Positions 33,005 through 41,541 of a stretch of DNA of 64,000 nt are shown piece by piece. The notes beneath the pieces were generated by a model. That model saw nothing but the letters and a program-made list of their open reading frames with translations, was not told the origin of the DNA and did not search any database. The position numbers and the translations under genes are program-made. The DNA is from Bacteroidota bacterium. Its GTDB lineage: Bacteria > Bacteroidota > Bacteroidia > Bacteroidales > Paludibacteraceae. Each line of letters starts with the position of its first letter. Position 1 is the stretch's first letter. The stretch lies in the NCBI GenBank assembly GCA_017860295.1, contig JAFNAS010000009.1:79912-143911 (forward strand), in the 5' to 3' direction.

Positions 33005-34387
33005 TTATCGGAGCGCGAACTGAACAGGCAGCGTGTACTTAACACGTACAATTTCTCCCCGTTGTTTTCCGGGAATCCATTTAGGCATGTTATAAATTAC
33101 CCGACAGGCTTCGGCATCAAGAAGAGGATCAACACTTCTCAACACTTTGACGCTACTTACCGATCCATCTTTTTCGACCACAAATTGACAGATAACTCTC
33201 CCCTGGGCACCTCTGCGTTGTGCATCAGCCGGATATTTAATGTTACGGGCAAGATATTCGCTGACGTTACCATCTGCAAAGTGAGGCAACTCTTCTACTA
33301 CCGTAAATACTTCATTGTTTTCCGACGACGCTTTACTTGTGCCGCTATTATTGGCATAACCTACCACCACAATTTCGTTTTTAGTACTTTCCTGTTCTTC
33401 TTCAGAAGTCTGGGTGGTCTTTGCTTGAGTTTGTGTTTGTGTTTGTCGTTTTGGAGTTTTTTTTGTTTGTTGAATGTTTTGAGCCAACAGTTGAGATGGA
33501 ACTGCAGCTGTTTTGAGCATAGATGGCGTGTCTTCAATAACTTTTGTTTGGGCAAAACCTGCCATAATGCAACATGCCAGTGGAACGACCACTAAGCTTT
33601 TCAAACTCGCAAGTTTGCTGGATTGTTTTTGTTTCATGATTTGGATACGTTTAAAGATTAATGGAAATGAGAAATGTAAACTAACGGGGCTCAATTGGTG
33701 ATTGAGACTATATTTTATCAGGAGTTGAAAATATTGTTCTTTCAAATTCGTTTGCTGTAGCGTTTGCCGATCGGCAATAAACTCACAGTTTTCCTGTACA
33801 GCTTTGGAGTATAGCCAGACAACGGGATTGAAAAACTGTAAGATACAGATGAATCTTGCAAGCCATAAATCCAGATAATGAAGTTGTTTGGTGTGAGTAT
33901 ATTCGTGAGTAAGGATCAAACCAAGTTCATCGTCGGATGTGCTTTCCGGAATAAAGATGTATTTCCCGAATGAGAAGGGCGTCTGATGCGTTCGGGTGTA
34001 AATCAATCTACTGTCTCCGTTGCGTGTTCCTATCTCTTTCAGCAGCGGAATCAGGCTGATAGCTGTTTTTAGAACAAGGAACAGAATGCCGGCAACGTAC
34101 AGTGCCGTGGTCGCTTTTTGAAGCATCTCCTCCCATGAGACCGGTTGTTGTATCTGAATGGCAGGCAGGGAGGTTACAATGGGTAAGTTGTCCGTTATTG
34201 GCGCACTGATGTGAACTGTGCGATAGATAACCATAAAAGGCATTACGACCGAGGCGAGCAATCCGAACAGCAGAAAGAAGCGGTTGAAGTTGGCGAACGT
34301 TTCCTTGCTGAGAAGGAGTCGATACACGGCATAAAAGGCGATCAGCCAAAGCGACGATTTGATTAGATAATCGAATAATGGATTCAT
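33005..34387 (-). CDS. BlaR1-like M56 metallopeptidase fused to a TonB C-terminal domain
   Basis: 460 residues. Four transmembrane segments in the first 300 residues (about 8-25, 38-56, 92-115, 280-298) enclose the M56 zinc site HEYTH (161-165), with ENCEFIADRQT supplying a further ligand region. After the last membrane segment comes a Gln/Thr/Lys-rich linker (about 320-355) and a TonB-type C-terminal domain (about 375-460: YPADAQRRGAQGRVICQFVVEKDGSV). BlaR1 proteins sense an external signal and cut the repressor; the fused TonB domain suggests contact with a partner in the periplasm. The cognate BlaI gene is immediately upstream (13 bp). The signal sensed is unknown; a beta-lactam sensor domain is absent. 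Confidence 0.88.
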   Translation of the reverse strand: MNPLFDYLIKSSLWLIAFYAVYRLLLSKETFANFNRFFLLFGLLASVVMPFMVIYRTVHISAPITDNLPIVTSLPAIQIQQPVSWEEMLQKATTALYVAGILFLVLKTAISLIPLLKEIGTRNGDSRLIYTRTHQTPFSFGKYIFIPESTSDDELGLILTHEYTHTKQLHYLDLWLARFICILQFFNPVVWLYSKAVQENCEFIADRQTLQQTNLKEQYFQLLIKYSLNHQLSPVSLHFSFPLIFKRIQIMKQKQSSKLASLKSLVVVPLACCIMAGFAQTKVIEDTPSMLKTAAVPSQLLAQNIQQTKKTPKRQTQTQTQAKTTQTSEEEQESTKNEIVVVGYANNSGTSKASSENNEVFTVVEELPHFADGNVSEYLARNIKYPADAQRRGAQGRVICQFVVEKDGSVSSVKVLRSVDPLLDAEACRVIYNMPKWIPGKQRGEIVRVKYTLPVQFALR

Positions 34388-34400
34388 GGTAAATTCGGTT

Positions 34401-34766
34401 TTAGTGTTCTACATTTTTTTTTATCTGGTTCAGCAATTCGTCCAGTTCACTCATCGATAAATCGTTTTCTTTGACAAAGAAAGAGGCCATCGATGCGAAT
34501 GAACCGTTGAAATAGTTGTGAATCATCGAAGACATTTGTCTTTTTGTGTACTCCTCTTTTGCGATTTTCGGAAAATAGAGGTAGGTTCTTCCATACGCTT
34601 TGTGTTCGACGAATCCTTTTTGTTCCAGAATCCGGATTACCGTAGAGATCGTGTTGCGCGAAGGTTTCGGGTCGGAAAAGGCCTGGCGGACATCCTGCAC
34701 AATGCCTTCGCCCAACGACCAGAGAATTTGCATAATTTGTTCTTCTGCTTTCGTAAGTTGTATCAT
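34401..34766 (-). CDS. BlaI/MecI/CopY-family transcriptional repressor
   Basis: 121 residues: winged helix (about 1-75) with LTKAEEQIMQILWSLGEGIVQDVRQAF and RNTISTVIRILEQKGFVEHKAYGRTYLYFP, then a C-terminal helical dimerisation part where the BlaR1-type protease would cut. The start at 34766 (MIQLTKAEE) was chosen over an ATG 45 bp upstream because the longer form would place the start codon inside operator 1. The promoter carries two identical palindromes that fit BlaI-type operators, so the operon is probably autorepressed. Confidence 0.92.
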   Translation of the reverse strand: MIQLTKAEEQIMQILWSLGEGIVQDVRQAFSDPKPSRNTISTVIRILEQKGFVEHKAYGRTYLYFPKIAKEEYTKRQMSSMIHNYFNGSFASMASFFVKENDLSMSELDELLNQIKKNVEH

Positions 34767-34784
34767 GAGTGAATTATTTTTACA

Positions 34785-34851
34785 CAAACATACGACTAAA
34801 AATATAGTCATCCCAAATTCAAAGCATTAAAAATGACTAAAAATATAGTCA
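34785..34851 (-). promoter_or_regulatory. Promoter of blaI-M56 with two identical operator palindromes
   Basis: On the minus strand -33 TTTG (34814-34817) and -7 TATGTTTG (34785-34792) have a 21-bp spacer. The 17-bp sequence GACTAAAAATATAGTCA occurs at 34794-34810, filling that spacer, and again at 34835-34851, 41 bp apart start to start. Each has the inverted half-sites GACTA/TAGTC separated by 6 bp. Repressor bound at the first copy would block polymerase directly. Confidence 0.75.
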
Positions 34852-34950
34852 ATAAAAGCAAATAAAAAAGAGATGGCTTTGAACTGATTCAAAATCATCT
34901 CTTTAACCGATTGTTGTTTTAGCGGATATTTTTGTGCAAATAGCTTTGCC

Positions 34951-35982
34951 TTAGAATATCGGCAAGTGTTGTACAATAAAGTATCCGCCGACGATAAGCC
35001 ATACGCACAAAATAAAAGCCAGCAAAAAGGGCTTGATGCCGGCTTCTTTGAATTGACGCAGGTGAGTTTCCATTCCGAGACCGGTCATTGCCATTGTCAG
35101 TAAGAAGGTGTCGATGTAGTTGATGACGCTAATCACTCCCTGCGGTAACAAATTGAACGAATTGAAGCCGATAACGGCTAAAAAACCGAATGCAAACCAG
35201 GGAATGGTAATTTTTGCATCCTGTGCGTTATCTCCATTCGCTTTTTGGGCTTTCCGTGCGACGATAAATGCAAATAGCAATAATACAGGAGCTAAAAAGA
35301 TGACGCGGATCATCTTTACAATAATAGCAGAGCCGGCAATTACTTCACCCATCGGGTTGCTGGCTCCAACCACATGGGCCACTTCGTGAATCGTCGAGCC
35401 GGTGTAGAGGCCCCACTGTCGGTCGGTAAGGTGGAACAATCCGCTGCGAAACATAATAGGATACAGGAACATAGAAGTTGTACCGAAAATAACCACAGTG
35501 GAGACTGCAATTGCGGTTTTGTGGGCTTTGTTGTTCAATACCGATTCCATTCCCAATACGGCTGCGGCACCGCAAATGGCACTACCTGTGGAGGTTAATA
35601 AAGCCGTTTCGCTATCCATTTTCATGAATTTACCGAGCAACATGCCGATGCACAAAGTTCCGGTAATGATGATGAGGTCGAGCATGATTGCCTCTACGCC
35701 CACGGCCATAATATTTTGAAATGTGAGGCGAAATCCGTAAAGGATAATGGCAAGGCGTAAAATCTTTTTCGAGCTGAATTTAATACCGGGTTGCCACTCT
35801 GCCGGCATCTGTTTTTTGAGCGTATTCCCGTACATCATTCCCAGGATAATACCGATAATCAGCGGACTGAATGAAATATATTTCATCGCGCTCGACTCGG
35901 AAATGTAAAATGCGGCGCAGGCGAATAGCGCGACGAACAGAATGCCGTGGATGAGATGTAATCTTTGATTGTTTAGAAACAT
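34951..35982 (-). CDS. YeiH/UPF0324-family membrane transporter (putative sulfate exporter)
   Basis: 343 residues, about 10-11 hydrophobic helices. Family features: FSPLIIGIILGMMYGNT, KKILRLAIILYGFRLTFQNI, STGSAICGAAAVLGMESVLNN, GSTIHEVAHVVGAS and MTGLGMETHLRQFKEAG. Transport function is not firmly established for the family; sulfate/sulfite or related anions have been suggested. A LysR-family gene lies just upstream on the same strand, matching the yeiE-yeiH neighbourhood of E. coli. Own -7 element at 36071-36078. Confidence 0.9.
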   Translation of the reverse strand: MFLNNQRLHLIHGILFVALFACAAFYISESSAMKYISFSPLIIGIILGMMYGNTLKKQMPAEWQPGIKFSSKKILRLAIILYGFRLTFQNIMAVGVEAIMLDLIIITGTLCIGMLLGKFMKMDSETALLTSTGSAICGAAAVLGMESVLNNKAHKTAIAVSTVVIFGTTSMFLYPIMFRSGLFHLTDRQWGLYTGSTIHEVAHVVGASNPMGEVIAGSAIIVKMIRVIFLAPVLLLFAFIVARKAQKANGDNAQDAKITIPWFAFGFLAVIGFNSFNLLPQGVISVINYIDTFLLTMAMTGLGMETHLRQFKEAGIKPFLLAFILCVWLIVGGYFIVQHLPIF

Positions 35983-36070
35983 AATGATCTGCTTTTAGTA
36001 ATCTGTGTTCTGTGTGGAAGGGCTGGATACAAAGACAAACCGGCCTTCGTTCCGACTCTTTTTTACGGCG

Positions 36071-36111
36071 CAAAGGTAGTGACGAACAATAATAAAATAA
36101 AATAGTATTTT
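36071..36111 (-). promoter_or_regulatory. Promoter region of the yeiH-like gene with AT palindrome
   Basis: TACCTTTG (36071-36078, minus strand) is a -7 match 88 bp before the start. AAAATAGTATTTT at 36099-36111 is a perfect 6-bp inverted repeat about 20 bp upstream of it and could be a site for the neighbouring LysR regulator. Confidence 0.4.
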
Positions 36112-36125
36112 GTTCTTTTCGATTA

Positions 36126-37013
36126 CTAAAAGTTATAATGAAGCATGAATGAAGAGAATGTTTCCTGGGTATGCAGGGTGGGTCCCTGCCGTTCTGCCAT
36201 GCGGAATGAACGGGTGATGGCGAGATTTTTGACGGTTAGCGCCGTTAGTAGGCCGAATTGAAGCTCTTTTCCAATAGCGCGTTCGGAGATGAAGGCGATG
36301 CCGTCGTAGACGGTCAGGAAGTTTTTGATGGCTTCGGTGGCACCGAGTGTGGCTACAATGTTGAGCTGTTCGGGGTGGAGGCCTGCGTTGAGGAACGCTT
36401 GCATCAGTGTTTGCAGGGTGCCAGATCCCTGTTCCCGTACAATCAGAGGCGCCGCTGCAAGGTCATTGACGGTTAACGATTTTTTTCGCGCGTAGAGAGA
36501 GCCCGATCCGGCAACGGCAACGAGATTGTCTTGCATGAAGGGCGTGTACCGGAGATTAGGCGCTCCACTACTATTCTCTACCAGCGCAATATCGATGTTG
36601 TTTTCTGTCAGCAGATTTTCCATTTGCTGTGAATTGCCGGAAACCATGTGGAGTGTTATTTTGGGGTAGCGTTTCCGGAATGCAGCCAACAGTGCCGGTA
36701 CTACATATTGCGCAATGGTAGAGCTTGCACCCAGTCGCAGAGTTCCTTCGCTCTCGCCTTTGAGCGTGCTGAGCTCGTAATTCAACTCATTATACATGTT
36801 GTCGATGGTGCGCAAACGGTTATACATGATTTCGCCGGCCTGAGTCAGGAAAATTCGGTTACCTTTGCGGGTAAACAGAGCGATGCCGCTCTTGCTCTCC
36901 AACTCGTGGATATGTTTCGTTACGGCCGGTTGTGATATAAAGAGGCTTTCGGCGGCTTTGGTAAAGTTGAGATTCTCGGCCACTGCCATGAAGACTTGTT
37001 CGCGATAATCCAT
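36126..37013 (-). CDS. LysR-family transcriptional regulator (YeiE-like)
   Basis: 295 residues. N-terminal winged helix (1-60: FMAVAENLNFTKAAESLFISQPAVTKHIHELESKSGIALFTRKG) and a periplasmic-binding-protein-like effector domain (about 90-290; TLRLGASSTIAQYVVPALLAAF, IDIALVE, PLIVREQGSGTLQTLMQAF). The S-G-T and similar anion-contact residues recall CysB/YeiE-type regulators responding to sulfur compounds or other anions. Placed next to the yeiH-like transporter gene it probably controls. Divergent from the amidase gene. Confidence 0.9.
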   Translation of the reverse strand: MDYREQVFMAVAENLNFTKAAESLFISQPAVTKHIHELESKSGIALFTRKGNRIFLTQAGEIMYNRLRTIDNMYNELNYELSTLKGESEGTLRLGASSTIAQYVVPALLAAFRKRYPKITLHMVSGNSQQMENLLTENNIDIALVENSSGAPNLRYTPFMQDNLVAVAGSGSLYARKKSLTVNDLAAAPLIVREQGSGTLQTLMQAFLNAGLHPEQLNIVATLGATEAIKNFLTVYDGIAFISERAIGKELQFGLLTALTVKNLAITRSFRMAERQGPTLHTQETFSSFMLHYNF

Positions 37014-37060
37014 CGGAAAATGTTTTAATTGAACGTGGTTGAGTACGTTTATTTTGTTGA

Positions 37061-37068
37061 CAAAAATA
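37061..37068 (-). promoter_or_regulatory. -7 element of the LysR gene
   Basis: TATTTTTG on the minus strand, 47 bp before the start codon. Confidence 0.45.
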
Positions 37069-37072
37069 CAAC

Positions 37073-37103
37073 TTTTGCATCAGGATTTTATTTGTTATTT
37101 TTG
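37073..37103 (+). promoter_or_regulatory. Promoter of the amidase-MCE unit
   Basis: TTTTG (37073-37077) and TATTTTTG (37096-37103) with an 18-bp spacer, 22 bp before the start codon. Confidence 0.65.
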
Positions 37104-37125
37104 TAGCTTAAAACCGACGAGTAAA

Positions 37126-38349
37126 ATGAGAAAGCTATTCATCGTATCTATTTGTCTGCTATCCTTTGTATTGTCCTTTGGCACAGTGTTTGCTGCTAAT
37201 TTTACTGTTACAATCGATGCCGGGCATGGAGGAAAAGACCCCGGAGCGATAGGCTCATTTGCAAAAGAGAAGAGCATTAATCTGGCGGTAGCTCTGAAGG
37301 TTGGGAAGCTGATCGAGAGCCGGTATGCCGATGTGAGGGTGGTTTATACCCGTAAAACAGATGTTTTTATTCCGCTGGAAGAGCGTGCTTCCATAGCCAA
37401 CAATGCGCACTCGAATCTGTTCTTGTGCATTCACACCAACTCGTCGCCCAGTCCGGCGGCTTCGGGTGCCGAAACCTATACGTTGGGTTTGGCCAAAACG
37501 CAGGCGAACATGAATGTGGCTCGTCGGGAGAATGCGGTAATTTTGTTGGAGGATAATTATAAACAGAAATATCAGGGATTTAATCCGAACTCGACGGATT
37601 CGTATATCATGTTCGAGTACATGCAGGACAAATATATCGATCGAAGCGTGCAATTTGCCTCCGATATTCAGACTCAGTTTTCGCAAAAGGCCAATCGTGC
37701 CGATCGGGGAGTACGTCAGGCCGGTTTTTGGGTGTTGCACCGTACGTCGATGCCGGCTGTGCTGGTTGAGGTGGGTTATATCTCGAACCAGAGTGAGGAG
37801 GAGTTTATTACCTCTGAGAACGGACAACAACGGTTAGCCGAATCGATTGTGGCGGCTTTCGGAAAATTCAAACATGAACATGACCGGCGTTCGGGGAAAA
37901 TGAGTGTTGCTGCGGCTAAGGAGGATACTGTTTCGGAAAAGCATTCGTCAAAACAAGACTCGATCCGGCCGGGAACAACGAGGCAAGAGCCTGAGAAGCA
38001 AAAAAAACGGAAGAAAACTCAACCGATAGTCGCAGATGCTCCACAACCCGAAGATCAGTCAAAGAGTGGGGTTGATGCAGATGCGCTAACATTTAGAGTG
38101 CAGTTTTTCATCTCTCCTACTAAACTTCGAAAAAATAGTTCTAAATTAAAAGGAATTACGGATGCGACCTTCTATCGGGAACAAAACATGTATAAATACA
38201 CCACAGCAGAGTCGGTTGATTACAATCGGGTGGTAAACTCATTCAAGCAAATTCTCAAATCTTTCCCCGATGCATTTATTGTTGCATTTAAGGGAGATCA
38301 AAAGATTCCTTTGCAGGATGCCATTAAGCAGTGGAAGAAAAAACGATAA
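37126..38349 (+). CDS. N-acetylmuramoyl-L-alanine amidase (Amidase_3)
   Basis: 407 residues: signal peptide (MRKLFIVSICLLSFVLSFGTVFA), then the zinc amidase domain (about 28-250) with IDAGHGGKDPGAIG (first His ligand), KEKSINLAVALKV (Glu), CIHTNSSP (second His) and AVLVEVGYISN (catalytic Glu). About residues 255-330 are a charged, Lys-rich linker, and a C-terminal alpha/beta domain follows (about 330-407) that looks like a SPOR-type peptidoglycan-binding unit, though I could not confirm this. It cleaves peptide stems from glycan in cell-wall remodelling or cell separation. An MCE gene follows 10 bp downstream. Confidence 0.93.
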   Translation: MRKLFIVSICLLSFVLSFGTVFAANFTVTIDAGHGGKDPGAIGSFAKEKSINLAVALKVGKLIESRYADVRVVYTRKTDVFIPLEERASIANNAHSNLFLCIHTNSSPSPAASGAETYTLGLAKTQANMNVARRENAVILLEDNYKQKYQGFNPNSTDSYIMFEYMQDKYIDRSVQFASDIQTQFSQKANRADRGVRQAGFWVLHRTSMPAVLVEVGYISNQSEEEFITSENGQQRLAESIVAAFGKFKHEHDRRSGKMSVAAAKEDTVSEKHSSKQDSIRPGTTRQEPEKQKKRKKTQPIVADAPQPEDQSKSGVDADALTFRVQFFISPTKLRKNSSKLKGITDATFYREQNMYKYTTAESVDYNRVVNSFKQILKSFPDAFIVAFKGDQKIPLQDAIKQWKKKR

Positions 38350-38359
38350 ACACTATCTT

Positions 38360-39271
38360 ATGAATAAAGATTTTTTAGCAAAGAGTAGGGAGGTTCGCAT
38401 CGGCTTGGTGGTAGCGATAGCTATCGGCCTGCTTTTCTTCGGCCTGAACTATTTGAAAGGGATCAACATTTTTTCTCCGACAAATTATTATATCGCTATT
38501 TACAAAAACGTAGATGGATTGGTGCCTTCCAATGCAGTTTATATTAAAGGCTATAAAGTAGGGCAAGTCGATAAAATCGTGTACGATTTCAGCCGCGATA
38601 GCTCTTTTATGGTCTATCTCACTATCAATAAAGATTTGAAGCTTCCTAAAGGAACGCGTGCTGAACTGGCCGACGAAGGTCTGGTGGGAGGTAAGCAACT
38701 CAATCTGGTTTTGGGGTCGGTTTCCGGCACCTATTATCACTCGGGCGATCTTATTGAATCGGCGGTGCCAGCTACGCTGATGGAAACGATTAAAACCGGG
38801 GTGTTGCCCAATCTGGAGAAGATCGTGCCCAAGCTCGATTCGCTGATTACCAACTTGAACAAGGTAGCATCCGATCCGGCAATTGGCAAAAGTCTGGCAT
38901 CCATACAACGAACGACTTCCAATCTGGACGAAACTTCCGCTCAATTGAAATCGATGATGCACAAAGATGTGCCTCAAATCCTGACTAAAGTAAACAAAAT
39001 GGCAGATAACTTTGAGTCGGTGAGCAGCAATCTGCGCACTATCGATTTTGCATCTACTATTGCCAGCGTGAATCAAACGTTGGCAAACTTAGCCAGTGCA
39101 ACCAACAAACTGAACAGCAAAGAGGGAACGCTAGGGCTATTGCTTAACGATAAAACATTGTACGTCAACCTGTCGAATATGACCGGCAGTGCCAACGACC
39201 TGATGGTCGACCTGAAGGCTCATCCGAAACGTTACGTACACTTCTCCGTTTTCGGAAAGAAAGATAAATAA
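38360..39271 (+). CDS. MCE/MlaD-family lipid-transport protein
   Basis: 303 residues with one N-terminal membrane anchor (VRIGLVVAIAIGLLFFGLNYL, about 12-32), an MCE domain (about 38-115: YYIAIYKNVDGLVPSNAVYIKGYKVGQVDKI and LPKGTRAELADEGLVGGKQLNLVLG) and a long C-terminal helical part (about 150-300) with regular heptads, as in MlaD/YebT-like proteins that span the periplasm. These work with MlaE/MlaF-type ABC components, which are not in the window. The ATG at 38360 fits the anchor; the longer frame overlaps the amidase gene. Confidence 0.92.
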   Translation: MNKDFLAKSREVRIGLVVAIAIGLLFFGLNYLKGINIFSPTNYYIAIYKNVDGLVPSNAVYIKGYKVGQVDKIVYDFSRDSSFMVYLTINKDLKLPKGTRAELADEGLVGGKQLNLVLGSVSGTYYHSGDLIESAVPATLMETIKTGVLPNLEKIVPKLDSLITNLNKVASDPAIGKSLASIQRTTSNLDETSAQLKSMMHKDVPQILTKVNKMADNFESVSSNLRTIDFASTIASVNQTLANLASATNKLNSKEGTLGLLLNDKTLYVNLSNMTGSANDLMVDLKAHPKRYVHFSVFGKKDK

Positions 39272-39286
39272 TTTGCCAATTATCCA

Positions 39287-39326
39287 ATATGCCGGTATGC
39301 CAATTCGATTGGTAAATTGGCATATT
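39287..39326. repeat. Palindromic intergenic element with TGCCAAT motif (copy 1)
   Basis: ATGCCAATT (39297-39305) pairs with AATTGGCAT (39315-39323); alternatively AATATGCC (39287-39294) pairs with GGCATATT (39319-39326). Its left part AATATGCCGGTATGCCAAT resembles AATATGCCAATGTGCCAAT at 56123-56141. Confidence 0.5.
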
Positions 39327-39349
39327 TGCACATTAAAGAATTGAACAAC

Positions 39350-40342
39350 ATGGATTTTCAAACATTAAATCTCAATAATCCGGCACCGGCACAACCTGTG
39401 ACCGGAACTGCCGAACAGGTACGATGCCTTATCATCGGTTCGGGACCTGCCGGATACACCGCAGCAATTTATGCCGGGCGTGCCAATCTGGCTCCGGTAT
39501 TGTACGAAGGTATGCAACCCGGAGGTCAGTTGACGACGACCACCGAAGTAGAAAATTTTCCTGGCTATCCTTCCGGAGTCGACGGCAATCAGCTGATGGC
39601 CGACCTTCGCGAACAGGCGGGACGCTTCGGTGCCGATCTCCGTTATGGCACGGCTACGGCTGCCGATCTGTCGGCTTCTCCCTACAAAATTACTATCGAC
39701 GGTGAAAAGGTGATCGAAGCCGAATCGGTGATTATTGCCACCGGCGCTTCGGCAAAATATCTCGGACTGCCCGACGAACAGAAATATGCCGGTTCGGGCG
39801 TGTCGGCCTGTGCAACCTGCGACGGTTTCTTCTACCGCAAAAAAGTGGTTGCCGTGGTGGGTGGTGGCGATACTGCCTGCGAAGAGGCGCTTTATCTTTC
39901 GCATCTGGCGGCAAAGGTCTACCTGATTGTGCGTAAACCGTTCCTTCGCGCATCCGTTATCATGCGTGATCGGGTGATGAATGCTCCCAACATCGAAGTG
40001 TTGTTCGAGCATGTTACCAAAGATCTGTTTGGCGAAGGCGTGGTGCAGGGTGCAACCTTGGTGAAAAAGCCCGGCACGGCCGAAGAAGAGGAGGTGAAGA
40101 TTGCCATCGACGGCTTTTTCCTGGGTATCGGTCACCAGCCGAATACCGGTATTTTCAAAAAGTATCTTGAACTGGATGAAAACGGATATATCGTTACCTT
40201 GCCCGACTCGCCCGCGACTAAAATTCCGGGTGTGTTTGCCGCCGGCGATGTGGCCGATCCTGTCTACAAGCAGGCCATCACGGCAGCCGGCAGCGGTTGC
40301 AAAGCGGCGATTGAAGCTGAGCGATATCTCTCCAGTAAATAA
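39350..40342 (+). CDS. trxB: Thioredoxin reductase TrxB
   Basis: 330 residues. FAD-binding GSGPAGY (30-36), the redox-active pair CATC (Cys144, Cys147) in VSACATCDGFFYRKK, NADPH-binding VVGGGDTACEEA, and C-terminal FAD contact VFAAGDVAD. NADPH-dependent reduction of thioredoxin in the cytosol; it could also feed the thiol peroxidase at 6.6 kb. The ATG at 39350 was preferred to an upstream TTG. A strong terminator follows 7 bp after the stop. Confidence 0.97.
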   Translation: MDFQTLNLNNPAPAQPVTGTAEQVRCLIIGSGPAGYTAAIYAGRANLAPVLYEGMQPGGQLTTTTEVENFPGYPSGVDGNQLMADLREQAGRFGADLRYGTATAADLSASPYKITIDGEKVIEAESVIIATGASAKYLGLPDEQKYAGSGVSACATCDGFFYRKKVVAVVGGGDTACEEALYLSHLAAKVYLIVRKPFLRASVIMRDRVMNAPNIEVLFEHVTKDLFGEGVVQGATLVKKPGTAEEEEVKIAIDGFFLGIGHQPNTGIFKKYLELDENGYIVTLPDSPATKIPGVFAAGDVADPVYKQAITAAGSGCKAAIEAERYLSSK

Positions 40343-40348
40343 TTTACA

Positions 40349-40380
40349 AACGCCGGGTGATTTTCACTCGGCGTTTTTTT
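40349..40380 (+). terminator. Intrinsic terminator of trxB
   Basis: AACGCCGGGTGA and TCACTCGGCGTT pair with a 2-3 nt loop, followed by seven T. Confidence 0.85.
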
Positions 40381-40399
40381 GTATCTTCGTTCCAACTCT

Positions 40400-41176
40400 A
40401 TGGAAAATACGATATACGAAATAGGAATGGCGCTGAGTGGTGGTGGGATCAAAGCGATGGCACACCTTGGCGTACTTCAGGCAATGGAGGAGCACGGACT
40501 AAAACCCGGCATTCTGGCGGGGGTAAGTGCCGGTTCCATTGTGGGGGCGCTCTATGCCGACGGTCATGCACCCCGCGATATTGCGCTCTTTTTTCAGGAA
40601 TCAAAATTCCTGCAACTGGCAAAGGTGGCGGTGCCCCGCAAAGGGTTTCTCTCATCGACGCGCTTTTACAGGGCCATCGGCGGAATGCTCCGGGCGCAGA
40701 CTTTTGAGGAGTTGTCGATACCGTTAGTGATTAATGCTACCGATTTCTCCGAAGGCAAACCGGTCTATTTCAGTTCCGGTCCGTTGCTAAAAATTATCAT
40801 TGCCTCATCGAGCATCCCCGTTGTAATGAATCCAGTAGAGATGGACGGCAAACAGTACGTGGATGGGGGCATTTTCTGCAACCTGCCGGCCCGGGTTATC
40901 CGCAGCCGTTGCCACAAACTTATCGGGGTACATGTCAATCCCATTACTACCGTCAAACCCCTCACTTCCATTATCGAAATAGCCGAACGAACCTATCATC
41001 TGACGGTGCAATCGAACACTGTAGAAGAGAAACAGGTATGCGATCTGGTGATTGAACCTGCTAAAGCTCGCGAATTCGGGATGTTCGACACCTCCAAAAG
41101 TACCCGCATCTTTGAAATCGGCTACGAAGCCGGTATGCGGGCTCTCGACAAACACGCAAAAAAATTGTTGAAATAG
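40400..41176 (+). CDS. Patatin-like phospholipase
   Basis: 258 residues. Oxyanion loop SGGGIKAMAHLG (13-24), nucleophile in GVSAGS (Ser43), and Asp of the dyad in YVDGGIFCNLPAR (about 153-156), in the standard order. No signal peptide or membrane segment, so probably a cytosolic acyl hydrolase of the RssA type. The preceding trxB terminator overlaps the promoter-proximal area; the in-frame TTG at 40379 was not used because it falls inside that hairpin's T-tract. Confidence 0.9.
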   Translation: MENTIYEIGMALSGGGIKAMAHLGVLQAMEEHGLKPGILAGVSAGSIVGALYADGHAPRDIALFFQESKFLQLAKVAVPRKGFLSSTRFYRAIGGMLRAQTFEELSIPLVINATDFSEGKPVYFSSGPLLKIIIASSSIPVVMNPVEMDGKQYVDGGIFCNLPARVIRSRCHKLIGVHVNPITTVKPLTSIIEIAERTYHLTVQSNTVEEKQVCDLVIEPAKAREFGMFDTSKSTRIFEIGYEAGMRALDKHAKKLLK

Positions 41177-41472
41177 ATATTGCGACACAATGAAGTCAGC
41201 AGATGATTATATTTCGAAGCCATTCAGCTCTGAATCTTTTCTTTGGTAGCGTATCTTGTCTTAGCTTTCTCTTACTAACGCACCTAACCTCTCCCGATCT
41301 TTGGTCACCACTTTTCCAATGGAGAGTAAAAGCGGAAAGAGTAGATATTTGGGAGGAATTTGGTCGCAAAATAAGGAGATACTATTCATTACAATGTTAT
41401 AGACCTCCTTGGAAGGAACCAACGTTCAACGACCAAAAAGAATTAATAGAAGGTCACAACCAAAACAAGTTT
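41177..41472. other. Intergenic region without a convincing gene
   Basis: An open frame on the plus strand runs through it (41203 onward) but continues across the rprY terminator and into rprY antisense, has no start signal and no recognisable protein features, so I regard it as accidental. No tRNA or promoter pair was seen. Confidence 0.5.
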
Positions 41473-41528
41473 CATACAAAAAGAGACTGTCTCAAAATTT
41501 CTATTTTGAGACAGTCTCTTTTTGTATG
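41473..41528. terminator. Perfect 26-bp hairpin after rprY
   Basis: The 26 bp at 41473-41498 are exactly complementary to 41503-41528 with a 4-nt loop (TTCT). The core AGAGACTGTCTCAAAAT is flanked by A5/T5, so it works as an intrinsic terminator in either direction; rprY ends 14 bp away on the minus strand. Confidence 0.85.
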
Positions 41529-41541
41529 TTCTAAAAAACGA

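Noticed and set aside
32933..33595. Plus-strand open frame of 220 codons opposite the M56-TonB gene
   Set aside because: It is antisense to a gene with clear M56 and TonB motifs and begins inside the terminator region; low-complexity Phe/Leu/Cys content is a frame shadow.
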